Shown: piece after piece, positions 9,020 through 17,567 of the stretch
Layout of the letters: the number at the start of each line of letters is the position of its first letter
Numbering within the stretch: position 1 is the stretch's first letter
Notes under the pieces: generated by a model
Seen by the model: only the letters and a program-made list of their open reading frames with translations
Told to the model about the DNA's origin: nothing
Database searches by the model: none
Translations under genes and position numbers: made by a program
NCBI GenBank assembly: GCA_900018335.1
Contig: FIZK01000006.1
Coordinates: 69,576-106,161, forward strand
Length of the DNA: 36,586 bases
DNA from: an uncultured Clostridia bacterium
Lineage (GTDB): Bacteria; Bacillota; Limnochordia; Darwinibacteriales; Darwinibacteriaceae
Direction: 5' to 3'

Positions 9020-9520
9020 TTGGACCTCAACAGCACACAAGTAGATCTACTTATTGCCATTCTTGTGCGTTTTCCATACATAGGGACCATACACTGCGAA
9101 CCGGAGACGGGGACGCTGCGTTTGGTCTTTCTGCTCAACGAGCCCGAGCAGGGGTTTGAAGGATTTGCCCGGAGTTTCCGGGCTCATCTTGCCCTTTTCC
9201 AACAGCTCATGGGCAGATCCGTGCAGGCGTCTTCCTTGCGTATGAAGGAAACCGAGCAGCTGACGGTGCTTGAGGTTGTTCGTGATCTGGCCAGCATTAC
9301 CATGGCTGAGCTGAGGCTCATTGTGCAGCTGGTCCGGGATTATTACGGGGAAAGCTTAGTCCAGGAAGGTCCCGACGTTCGGGAAGAAGACGCCCTGGAG
9401 CAGGAGATGATCATCGAAGCCTTGCTCCGAGAACACGCTGAGTCGGGACAGGAGCGCCTAACGGGATTTCGAGAAAACGGTAGAGTACTGGTTTTCAGTA
9501 CTGCTATAGGAGGTGGATAG
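9020..9520 (+). CDS. Hypothetical protein between rny and ymdB
   Basis: 166-aa ORF, TTG start after GGAGGAGAGAGA; fills the intergenic space and ends 4 nt before ymdB. Confidence 0.75.
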   Translation: MDLNSTQVDLLIAILVRFPYIGTIHCEPETGTLRLVFLLNEPEQGFEGFARSFRAHLALFQQLMGRSVQASSLRMKETEQLTVLEVVRDLASITMAELRLIVQLVRDYYGESLVQEGPDVREEDALEQEMIIEALLREHAESGQERLTGFRENGRVLVFSTAIGGG

Positions 9521-9523
9521 GCG

Positions 9524-10294
9524 GTGAACGTACTAGTTTTGGGTGATATCTACGGGCGTCCGGGCAGAAAAATTGTGTCCCAGTTCTTACCCGATCTGGT
9601 GAAGCAGTACAAACCTGTCTTGGTTGTGGCCAACGGCGAGAATGCGGCGGGCGGATTCGGCCTCACCAGGAACGTGGCGGAGGAGTTGTTTGCCTTGGGC
9701 ATAGACGTGCTCACGAGCGGCAACCACATTTGGGATCAAAAAGAAATGTACCACTATATCAGCGAAGAACCGCGCATTTTGCGTCCCGCCAATTATCCGC
9801 CGCAGGTACCAGGCGCTTCTGTGTATCTGCACCGCTGTTCGGATGCGGTGATTGCTGTGGTGAACCTCATAGGACGCGTGTTCATGGGCGACTTTGACTG
9901 CCCGTTCCGTACCGCCGATCAGATCTTGGCGGATCTGCCCGCGGAAGTCACCCACGTAATCGTGGATTTCCATGGCGAAGCTACTTCCGAAAAAATCGCC
10001 TTGGCCCTCTATCTGGATGGTCGAATCAGCGCGCTGGTTGGCACCCATACCCACGTGCCCACGGCTGACGAGCAGATTCTACCCAAAGGCACAGCCTTCA
10101 TCACTGATCTGGGCATGTGTGGGCCCATACACAGTGTTTTGGGGGTGGACCCGGAGATCGTGATTGATAAGTTTCTAACACAGCTGCCGACGAGGTTTTC
10201 CGTGGCCAAGGGCCCAGCTTACCTGAGCGGAGTTGTGATCTCCCTAAGTGAAGACGGGCGCGCAGCAGGAATTTTGCGCCTGAATCTTCAATAA
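9524..10294 (+). CDS. ymdB: YmdB family metallophosphoesterase (TIGR00282-type)
   Basis: VLVLGDIYGRPGRK, NGENAAGGFGLT, TSGNHIWDQKE, VDFHGEATSEK, GTHTHVPTADEQILPKGTAFITDLGMCGP. Confidence 0.95.
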   Translation: MNVLVLGDIYGRPGRKIVSQFLPDLVKQYKPVLVVANGENAAGGFGLTRNVAEELFALGIDVLTSGNHIWDQKEMYHYISEEPRILRPANYPPQVPGASVYLHRCSDAVIAVVNLIGRVFMGDFDCPFRTADQILADLPAEVTHVIVDFHGEATSEKIALALYLDGRISALVGTHTHVPTADEQILPKGTAFITDLGMCGPIHSVLGVDPEIVIDKFLTQLPTRFSVAKGPAYLSGVVISLSEDGRAAGILRLNLQ

Positions 10295-10306
10295 ATGCGT
10301 ATAATA

Positions 10307-10333
10307 GGAGGATTTTCCCAGTATATATCTAAT
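10307..10333 (+). promoter_or_regulatory. Possible sigma-H promoter of spoVS: GGAGGATTT - 11 nt - ATCTAAT
   Basis: -35 fits RNAGGAWWW; -10 differs from RNNGAAT at one position; about 60 nt upstream of spoVS. Confidence 0.35.
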
Positions 10334-10391
10334 AAGTAATTGAGGATACCACGTAAGCAGTAGCGCTTTCACCTAAGGAGGTCACATTAAC

Positions 10392-10652
10392 ATGGAAGTA
10401 TTGAAAGTGTCGGCACACTCCACCCCCAACAAAGTCGCCGGTGCACTCGCTGGGAAAGTGCGTGAAGAAGGCCGCGCGGAGATTCAAGCTATCGGCGCGG
10501 GTGCCTTAAACCAGGCAGTCAAAGCGGTGGCTATTGCCCGAGGTTTTGTGGCCCCTAGCGGAGTGGATCTGGTGTGCATTCCAGCATTCACAGACGTCAT
10601 AATTGACAACGAAGAAAGAACTGCCATCAAACTGATTGTTGAACCAAGATAG
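10392..10652 (+). CDS. spoVS: Stage V sporulation protein S
   Basis: MEVLKVSAHSTPNKVAGALAGKVREEGRAEIQAIGAGALNQAVKAVAIARGF; strong SD AAGGAGGTC. Confidence 0.98.
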   Translation: MEVLKVSAHSTPNKVAGALAGKVREEGRAEIQAIGAGALNQAVKAVAIARGFVAPSGVDLVCIPAFTDVIIDNEERTAIKLIVEPR

Positions 10653-10670
10653 CGGCGCTAACGTGGGACG

Positions 10671-10702
10671 AACGGCCCACCCCACAGGGGTGGGTTGTTT
10701 TC
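10671..10702 (+). terminator. Intrinsic terminator with CCCACCCC-aca-GGGGTGGG core
   Basis: 8-bp perfect core stem extended by AACGG/TTGTT pairing, then T-rich. Confidence 0.75.
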
Positions 10703-10727
10703 TATCTAGACTTAAGGAGGACATGCG

Positions 10728-11663
10728 GTGTTCGTTTTCGACGCTCACATCGACACTCTGATGCGCCTGATCGATTGCCGGGAAACGCTGGAAGATGCCC
10801 AGGGGCATGTGTCCCTCTCTCAGCTGGTTCAGGGCCGAGGCGCCCAGTTTTTCGCTGCTTTTGTGGATCCCAAGTATTATCACGGGCTGGCCATGCACCG
10901 TACCGTGGAGATGATCGATCTCTTTTGGCAGATCCTGGATGATCACCGGGACGTGCTGGCCTTTGCCGGTTCAGCTAAAGACATCACCGAGGCCAACTCC
11001 CAAGGACGCTTTGCCTGCCTGCTTGCCATTGAGGGAGGAGAGGCGCTGGAAGGGAAGCTGTCCTCGCTGCGCATGTTTCATCGCCTGGGAGTTCGCCTTC
11101 TGACCCTGACCTGGAATTTCCGCAATCAGTTGGCGGCAGGCCAAACGGAGGGACCAGAGGGAGGAGGTCTGAGCAGGTTTGGACTTCAGGTTGTGGAGGA
11201 GATGAACAGGCTGAAAATGATCGTGGACGTTTCCCACCTTAACGAGCCTGGGTTCTGGGATGTGCTCAAAGTGAGTAGGGATCCCATCGTTGCCTCCCAT
11301 TCCAACGCCAGGGCATTGTGTGATCATCCTCGCAATCTCAGTGACGAACAGATTCGCGCCTTGGCGGATCGGGGCGGCGTGATCGGCGTGAACTTCTGCT
11401 GTGCATTCCTACGCCCTGACTATCAGGCCTCCGTGGAGGATGTGGTGGATCAGATCGCCTATCTGATCAAGGTGGGTGGAGAAGACTGCGCAGCGCTGGG
11501 ATCAGATTTCGACGGCATCACCGAAACGCCGGCCGGACTGGAGAACTATGGCAAGATACGCAGCCTGGTGGGGCTCTTGGAGCGGAAAGGGTACAGTGAA
11601 GCCGTGATCGAAAAAGTGATGGGTGGCAATCTGCTGCGGCTTTGCGCGCAGGTGCTCGGTTAA
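10728..11663 (+). CDS. Membrane dipeptidase (peptidase M19 family)
   Basis: VFDAHIDTLMR, IVDVSHLNEPGFWDV, SHSNARALCDHPRNLSDEQIRALADRGGVIGVNF, LGSDFDGI. Confidence 0.93.
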   Translation: MFVFDAHIDTLMRLIDCRETLEDAQGHVSLSQLVQGRGAQFFAAFVDPKYYHGLAMHRTVEMIDLFWQILDDHRDVLAFAGSAKDITEANSQGRFACLLAIEGGEALEGKLSSLRMFHRLGVRLLTLTWNFRNQLAAGQTEGPEGGGLSRFGLQVVEEMNRLKMIVDVSHLNEPGFWDVLKVSRDPIVASHSNARALCDHPRNLSDEQIRALADRGGVIGVNFCCAFLRPDYQASVEDVVDQIAYLIKVGGEDCAALGSDFDGITETPAGLENYGKIRSLVGLLERKGYSEAVIEKVMGGNLLRLCAQVLG

Positions 11664-11707
11664 ATCTTCGAGTGGGGGGATATGCTAAGGGAAAAAGGGG
11701 GCATATC

Positions 11708-11920
11708 GTGGGCGGCAATGTCGTGAAGGTGATTGAGCTCGTTGGGGAATCCGAGCAGAGCTGGGAAGATGCAGTCCAAGTGGCTGTCAAAGAGGCCTGC
11801 AAGACGCTGCGGGGGATTACGGGTGTTGAGGTGCTGAACTGGACCGGTAAAGTGGACCCCCAGGGAGAGATCGTTGGCTACAGAGCCAATGTGCAGGTAG
11901 CCTTTGAAGTGGAAAACTAA
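11708..11920 (+). CDS. Dodecin family protein
   Basis: VVKVIELVGESEQSWEDAVQVAVKEACKTLRGITGVEVLNWTGKVD..YRANVQVAFEVE; GTG 11708 with AGGGGG SD; the track start at 11642 overlaps the dipeptidase. Confidence 0.9.
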   Translation: MGGNVVKVIELVGESEQSWEDAVQVAVKEACKTLRGITGVEVLNWTGKVDPQGEIVGYRANVQVAFEVEN

Positions 11921-11929
11921 AACGCACCG

Positions 11930-11960
11930 AAGCGGCTTAGGATAACTAAGCCGCTTTTTG
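11930..11960 (+). terminator. Intrinsic terminator AAGCGGCTTAG-gataa-CTAAGCCGCTT + T
   Basis: 11-bp perfect stem + T tract. Confidence 0.9.
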
Positions 11961-12001
11961 GTTATACTACAGCCAGTAAATCTAGAAGTAGGTGACAGGA
12001 C

Positions 12002-12334
12002 ATGGATTGGATGGGTGCTGTTGTACGTTTCATTGTTTCCGCGTTGGTGCTCATGTTGGTGGGTTTCCTACTGCCCGGCTTTAAGGCTCTGTCGTTCTTT
12101 CATGCCCTTTTCGCCGCGGTGGTTATCGCGGTCTTGGGCTGGGTTGTGGAGAGCCTGCTTGGTCGGAACGTCTCTCCCTACGGCAGAGGGGTTGTGGGTT
12201 TCTTGGTGTCAGCCGTGATTATCTGGGCCGCGCAGTTCATCGTTCCAGGCATGGAGGTTTCGGTGATCGGAGCTTTGCTGGCAGCCTTCGTCATCGGCAT
12301 CATTGATCTTTTCGTGCCCACCACCATACGCTGA
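12002..12334 (+). CDS. Phage-holin-family / YvlD-like small membrane protein
   Basis: 110 aa, four hydrophobic segments, LPGFKALSFFHALFAAVVIAVLGWVV. Confidence 0.7.
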   Translation: MDWMGAVVRFIVSALVLMLVGFLLPGFKALSFFHALFAAVVIAVLGWVVESLLGRNVSPYGRGVVGFLVSAVIIWAAQFIVPGMEVSVIGALLAAFVIGIIDLFVPTTIR

Positions 12335-12345
12335 GCCTTGGTTCC

Positions 12346-12393
12346 AACCGCGTCGCCCCGTGGAGCTCCGCTCTGGTCAGGGGCGGTTTTTTT
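12346..12393 (+). terminator. Probable intrinsic terminator (AACCGc..CCCC / GGGGCGGTT + T7)
   Basis: Bulged stem then TTTTTTT. Confidence 0.55.
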
Positions 12394-12408
12394 GCAGGGA
12401 GTGATGGC

Positions 12409-13887
12409 ATGCCAAAGGATAGGTTCTCGATATCCAAGAAGCTGGAGGACAACTTAGCGGTGCTGGAAGCGGAGCTCGGTTACGGAGTCACCTTCGATCT
12501 GGTGTTCCGCAAACTAAAGATAGCTCATAAGCAGTCGTGCCTGGTCTTTTTTGACGGTTTCGTTAATGATGTGGCGGTGATCCACATCCTCCGGGCTCTG
12601 CAGGCTGTGCCGCGCACTGGGGTGACCTTTCACGCACTGAAACAGGACCTATATGACCGCATTCCCTACTTCGAACTGAGTAGCGCCGATGACCTGGAAG
12701 CGGCCATGGATCAGCTCCTGTCCGGCGCCATGCTGCTGCTCGTCGATGGTATGCAGGAAGTGGTTGTACTGGATGTGCGCCAGTACGTGGTCAGGGGTTC
12801 GGAAGAACCCGCCTTGGAAAAGGTGACAAGAGGCTCCCGAGACGGGTTCGTGGAAACCGCTCTGTTTAACATCAACCTCATCCGGCGCAGAATCCGCGAT
12901 CCTAATCTCCGCTTTGAAGCGCTCCAGGTGGGCAGGAGGTCCAAGACGGATGTGATGATCGGTTATATCAAAGACGTGGCCGATCCCAGTCTGATTCAGG
13001 AGGTCAAAGACCGCATCGGTGCCATAGATCGGGACGCTATTCCCATGGGCGGCAAGAACCTGGAAGAATATATCCTGGGTACGGTTTTTAACCCACTGCC
13101 CGTGACGCGCTATACAGAACGCCCCGATGTGGCCGCTGCCCACCTGTTGGAGGGCCATGTGGTCATAATCGTGGACACCACGCCCTTTGTACTCATTGTC
13201 CCGGTCACCCTCTGGCACTTTACTCAGCATGCGGAGGAGTACTTCCAGAACCCTCCGGTAGGTACCTATTTGCGCTGGATTCGCACGGCAGGCATTTTTG
13301 GCTCCCTAATACTCTTGCCCTTGTGGTACACCCTCTCCGTGAGCCAAAACCTGCCTCCCTGGATAGCCTTTATCGGGCCAAAGGAGCCGGGGCGCTTGGC
13401 ACTCTGGCTGCAGCTGCTCCTATTGGAACTGGGCCTGGATTTGATCCGCATGGCTCTGATCCACACCCCCGACTCCCTGGCCACCTCCTTAGGTATAGTG
13501 GGAGCCATTATCCTGGGAGATCTGGCTGTATCCATTGGGTTGTTCACAGGTGAAGCCATTCTCTACACGGCCATCACTGCCATCTGCAGCTTTGCCACAC
13601 CCAGCATAGAACTGAGCAATGCTCTGCGCCTTTTTCGCTTCGTGCTGTTTTTCGGAGCGGTTGTGGCCGGCTGGTGGGGCCTTGGCGCGGGGCTGCTCGT
13701 CACCTTTCTCACCATGGGCTTAACCAAATCCTTTGGCATACCCTATCTATGGCCTTTGATCCCCTTTGACGGCCCCGCGCTGTTAAGGGTGATCTTCCGC
13801 TATCCCATCCCCCAGGTAGCGGTGCGTCCCCGGCTCACTCAACCGCAGGATCTGCGCGCCCAAAAGCGAGACAAAAAAAGGAGGTAG
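12409..13887 (+). CDS. spoVAF: GerA-family spore germination protein, SpoVAF-like
   Basis: GerA architecture: GGKNLEEYILGTVFNPLPVTRYTERPDVAAAHLLEGHVVIIVDTTPFVLIVPVTLWHF and C-terminal TM region. Confidence 0.85.
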   Translation: MPKDRFSISKKLEDNLAVLEAELGYGVTFDLVFRKLKIAHKQSCLVFFDGFVNDVAVIHILRALQAVPRTGVTFHALKQDLYDRIPYFELSSADDLEAAMDQLLSGAMLLLVDGMQEVVVLDVRQYVVRGSEEPALEKVTRGSRDGFVETALFNINLIRRRIRDPNLRFEALQVGRRSKTDVMIGYIKDVADPSLIQEVKDRIGAIDRDAIPMGGKNLEEYILGTVFNPLPVTRYTERPDVAAAHLLEGHVVIIVDTTPFVLIVPVTLWHFTQHAEEYFQNPPVGTYLRWIRTAGIFGSLILLPLWYTLSVSQNLPPWIAFIGPKEPGRLALWLQLLLLELGLDLIRMALIHTPDSLATSLGIVGAIILGDLAVSIGLFTGEAILYTAITAICSFATPSIELSNALRLFRFVLFFGAVVAGWWGLGAGLLVTFLTMGLTKSFGIPYLWPLIPFDGPALLRVIFRYPIPQVAVRPRLTQPQDLRAQKRDKKRR

Positions 13888-13892
13888 CTGCC

Positions 13893-14804
13893 ATCAGGCA
13901 GATCGGGATTCCCCGCGCGCTATACTACTTCCAATACTATCCTCTCTGGGAAACCTATCTGGCCGAGTTGGGCTTTGAGGTAATCACTTCGCCTCCCACC
14001 AATCAGGAGATCCTGGAACTGGGGCTGACGGCATGCGTGGACGGAGCCTGCCTGCCCCTTAAAGCCTTTGTGGGGCACGTGCGGTTCCTGGTCAATAGGG
14101 GGCTGGAGCTGCTCTTCGTACCGCAGGCGATCAGTGTCGTTCCAGGTGAGTATACCTGTACCAATCTGCTTGGACTGCCGGATCTCGTTCAGCAGTATAT
14201 CCCTTCCTCCGTACGGCTGCTCTCCCCTGCCCTGGATGCCCGGAAGGGAGCAGGGAAAATCTCCTTCAGCTACCTGCGCTGCGGCTTGGAATTTGCCTCC
14301 GCGCTGCGAGTCCTCAAGGCCTGGCAGACTGCCCAGGCCGCCCAGCGCCAAGTTGATACAGCTCCCAAAGCAAACGGCTCTACTGGTCGGGGTTTGAACA
14401 TCCTGATCCTGGGACCGCGCTATTTGACCGACGATGCCTATTTGAACGGCGATCTCATGGGGAAACTGGCAGCATTGGGTGTGCAGGTCACAGCGGCCGC
14501 CGCGTTCCCCGATTCCATTACGCTTCCCGCCAGTCGTTCTCTAGCCAAAAGGCCGTTTTGGACGAGCATGCGACGCTCCCTGGGTGCCCTGGAGCATTGC
14601 TTACACCGTGTTGACGGGGTTATCAGCTTGGCGCCTTTTGCCTGCGTAGCGGAGGCGATGCAGGGAGTAATGGTCGCTGAGCGCACTGCCAAAACCGAGT
14701 GCGCCCACCTGGAGCTCCATGTGGACGAACACAGCAGCCCGGTAGGTCTGGTGACGCGCCTGGAGGCATTCTGCGATCTTTTGGAAAGGAAACGACGCGG
14801 ATGA
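13893..14804 (+). CDS. CoA-dehydratase-activase-related protein (COG3580/DUF2229-like)
   Basis: Frame extends upstream of the track start (TTG 13968) to (I)RQIGIPRALYYFQYYPLWETYLAELGFEV, the conserved N-terminus; TACVDGACLPLKAFVGHV; AUC at 13893 spaced 7 nt from AAAGGAGGT. Confidence 0.8.
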   Translation: MRQIGIPRALYYFQYYPLWETYLAELGFEVITSPPTNQEILELGLTACVDGACLPLKAFVGHVRFLVNRGLELLFVPQAISVVPGEYTCTNLLGLPDLVQQYIPSSVRLLSPALDARKGAGKISFSYLRCGLEFASALRVLKAWQTAQAAQRQVDTAPKANGSTGRGLNILILGPRYLTDDAYLNGDLMGKLAALGVQVTAAAAFPDSITLPASRSLAKRPFWTSMRRSLGALEHCLHRVDGVISLAPFACVAEAMQGVMVAERTAKTECAHLELHVDEHSSPVGLVTRLEAFCDLLERKRRG

Positions 14805-15889
14805 GAATCACCTTTCCCCACCTGGGAAACGCCTATATCGCAGTGGAGTCCCTTCTTAGAGGTCTGGGGCATGAACCGGTCACACCTCCCCTCACGAACC
14901 GCCAGACCTTGGAACGGGGGAGTTTCCATAGCCCGGCAGAGATGTGCCTGCCCTTCAAAATCTCTTTAGGCAACATGCTGGAAGGGATCGACTTGGGGGC
15001 GGAGAGCGTGTTGATGATCGGCGGTTGGGGCCCCTGCCGTTTAGGTTACTACGGGGAGATCCAAAGGCTGCTCCTGGAGGCTTTGGGCAAGGAAGTTGAG
15101 TTTATCACTTTGGAAGTACCCAGGGGGAACTATTCCAGGTACATGGTCCACCTCCAGAAGCTGACTGGTTCCACCAAGTTCGACCATCTTAGAAGCGGTG
15201 CCAGTTTGAGCTGGGCAAAGCTAAATGCCCTGGAGGAACTGGAAATCTTAGCACTGCAAACCCGTCCCAGGGAAAAGAAGCGCGGCGCCACCACGGGGTA
15301 TTTGCAGTACCAGCTAGAACAGCTGAGGGCAGCCGAAACCGTTCAGGAGGTGGAGGAGATTCTGTCCACCGCTAGCCGAGGGTTTCTCAGACTCAGGGCA
15401 CGGGAGCAGAACCGGCCGCTGCGGCTGGGCGTGGTGGGGGAGATCTATACAGTGATGGATCCCTTTTCCAACCTGCGCCTGGAAGAACGTTTGGGTTACC
15501 TTGGGGTAGAGGTGGTGCGCACCATCAGCCTTGCGGAGTGGGTGAAAAACCATATCTTTAAGAAGGCCCTGGGCCTTTACAGCCTTGCGCCGCTGCGGCG
15601 TCTGGCAGCAGGTTATCTGCGCGGCTTTATCGGCGGCCACGGGTTGGAAAGTATAGCGCGCAGTGTGGATTTGGCCCGAAAGAACCTGGACGGCGTTGTG
15701 CACGTCCTGCCCCTATCCTGCATGCCCGAGATCGTAGCCCGGGGCATTCTTCCCCGTGTCAGCCGGGATCACGGAATCCCCGTGCTCTCCCTCATGGTGG
15801 ATGAGCACACGGGGGAAGGGGGCTTTCAAACTAGGCTGGAGGCCTTCGTAGATATGGTGCAAAGGAGGGTAGGGCGGCTTGGGAAGTAA
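14801..15889 (+). CDS. CoA-dehydratase-activase-related protein (COG3581-like)
   Basis: MRITFPHLGNAYIAVESLLRGLGHEPVTPPLTNRQTLERGSFHSPAEMCLPFKISLGNMLEG..GGWGPCRLGYYGEIQ; ATGA overlap with upstream gene. Confidence 0.85.
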   Translation: MRITFPHLGNAYIAVESLLRGLGHEPVTPPLTNRQTLERGSFHSPAEMCLPFKISLGNMLEGIDLGAESVLMIGGWGPCRLGYYGEIQRLLLEALGKEVEFITLEVPRGNYSRYMVHLQKLTGSTKFDHLRSGASLSWAKLNALEELEILALQTRPREKKRGATTGYLQYQLEQLRAAETVQEVEEILSTASRGFLRLRAREQNRPLRLGVVGEIYTVMDPFSNLRLEERLGYLGVEVVRTISLAEWVKNHIFKKALGLYSLAPLRRLAAGYLRGFIGGHGLESIARSVDLARKNLDGVVHVLPLSCMPEIVARGILPRVSRDHGIPVLSLMVDEHTGEGGFQTRLEAFVDMVQRRVGRLGK

Positions 15890-16868
15890 AAGCAAGCCTG
15901 TTTACCTGGGAGTTGACGTGGGCAGTGTGAGCACCAACTTCGTGCTCCTCGACGCAGAGGCAGCCGGAGCTTCCGTGGTCTGGAAAAAGTACCTGCGAAC
16001 CCAGGGGGCACCCCTGGTGGCGCTAAAGACCGGCCTGGCCCACATGGCCCAAGAAGGCAGCTGGCGGATAGTTGGCGTGGGGGCCACGGGTAGTGGCCGG
16101 GAGCTTGCCGGCGTAGTGCTGGGGGCAGATGTGGTCAAAAACGAAATCACCGCCCATGCCACAGCGGCCTTGAGCTACGACAGCAATGTGTCCACCATTT
16201 TGGAGATCGGGGGTCAGGATTCGAAGCTGATTATCCTGCGCGATGGGGTGGTCGTAGATTTTGCTATGAACACGGTATGTGCGGCTGGAACCGGTTCATT
16301 TCTAGATCAACAGGCGCACAGACTTGGCATTCCCATCGACGAGTTCGGCCAAGTGGCGCTGCGCAGCACAAGCCCCGTGCGCATTGCTGGGCGGTGCACT
16401 GTATTTGCTGAATCAGACATGGTGCACAAGCAGCAGCTGGGAGTGGATATCGCGGACATCGTGGCGGGTTTGTGCCAAGCCATGGTCCGCAACTTCCTGA
16501 GCAGTCTTGCTAAGGGTAAAGAGCTCTTGCCCACTGTCTTTTTCCAAGGAGGGGTGGCGGCCAATGCCGGCATGCGCCGCTTCTTTGAAGAAACCTTGGC
16601 ACAGCCCATCTACATTCCGGAGCACTACGATGTGATGGGGGCAATTGGAATCGCCCTCTTGGCTGCGGAAGCGCTGGCGGAGGGACACAAGCCGACACGG
16701 TTTCTCGGTTTGGAGAGTGTTCTGCGCAGCGAGGTTGCCGCCCAGGTCTACGAATGCCAGCGCTGCCCGAACGCCTGTGAAATCTCGGAGATTTGGCGTG
16801 ATGGGACGTTCCTGGCCAGTTGGGGAGCGCGCTGCGGCAGACAGGGTAGGGCGGATCAAACCAGCTAG
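15879..16868 (+). CDS. BadF/BadG/BcrA/BcrD-type (HgdC-like) ATPase activator
   Basis: YLGVDVGSVSTNFVLLD, ILEIGGQDSKLI, NTVCAAGTGSFLDQQAHRLGI, FFQGGVAANAGM; TTG start after AAAGGAGGG. Confidence 0.92.
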   Translation: MGSKSKPVYLGVDVGSVSTNFVLLDAEAAGASVVWKKYLRTQGAPLVALKTGLAHMAQEGSWRIVGVGATGSGRELAGVVLGADVVKNEITAHATAALSYDSNVSTILEIGGQDSKLIILRDGVVVDFAMNTVCAAGTGSFLDQQAHRLGIPIDEFGQVALRSTSPVRIAGRCTVFAESDMVHKQQLGVDIADIVAGLCQAMVRNFLSSLAKGKELLPTVFFQGGVAANAGMRRFFEETLAQPIYIPEHYDVMGAIGIALLAAEALAEGHKPTRFLGLESVLRSEVAAQVYECQRCPNACEISEIWRDGTFLASWGARCGRQGRADQTS

Positions 16869-16949
16869 GAAATCTTCAGGCGCCTATCTGGCAGGAACCT
16901 CCTTTTTGTGCTACTATGAAAAGGAGTGGATACATGGGAGGTTTACCCA

Positions 16950-17567
16950 ATGCCGAGTCTCGAACAGATCATTCTGGCGGTGCCCGCCATTTTGCTGGCC
17001 ATCTCTTTCCACGAACTGGGGCACGGCTATGTTGCATATAGGTTGGGCGATCCCACGCCCAAATACCAGGGGCGCTTAACCCTCAATCCCTTAGCCCATC
17101 TGGATCCCCTGGGCACACTGATGTTGGTTCTTTTTAGGATTGGCTGGGCCAAACCCGTGATGATCAACTCCCATTATTTCAAGAATCCGCGGCAGGGTAC
17201 CATCTTGGTTTCCCTGGCTGGACCACTGGCTAATCTACTCTTGGGCTGGCTGTTCTACAATGCGGCGAAGCTGGCAGCTCCCCGGCTACCCTATACTACC
17301 TTTTCCAGCACCCTCATGGTTTTTCTGCTCATCAACGTGGAGATGAATCTAGGGCTGGCCGCCTTTAACCTCATACCCATTCCTCCCCTGGATGGGTCGC
17401 ACATTCTGGCAGGTTTGCTGCCGCCCCGGGCTTCCTATGGCTATGCCAAACTGGCGCCTTACGGGCCAGTGCTCTTGGCTGTGCTACTCATCTCCGGAGG
17501 TGCCAGGTTGATCATGAGTCCTATATATAGGGTCTTGTCGCAGATTTTACTGCGGCTGTCTCTCTAG
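16950..17567 (+). CDS. Site-2 protease family (M50) membrane protein
   Basis: AISFHELGHGYVAYRLGDPTPKYQGRLTLNPLAHLDPLG (HExxH), NLIPIPPLDGSHIL; ATG 16950 after GGGAGGT. Confidence 0.93.
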   Translation: MPSLEQIILAVPAILLAISFHELGHGYVAYRLGDPTPKYQGRLTLNPLAHLDPLGTLMLVLFRIGWAKPVMINSHYFKNPRQGTILVSLAGPLANLLLGWLFYNAAKLAAPRLPYTTFSSTLMVFLLINVEMNLGLAAFNLIPIPPLDGSHILAGLLPPRASYGYAKLAPYGPVLLAVLLISGGARLIMSPIYRVLSQILLRLSL

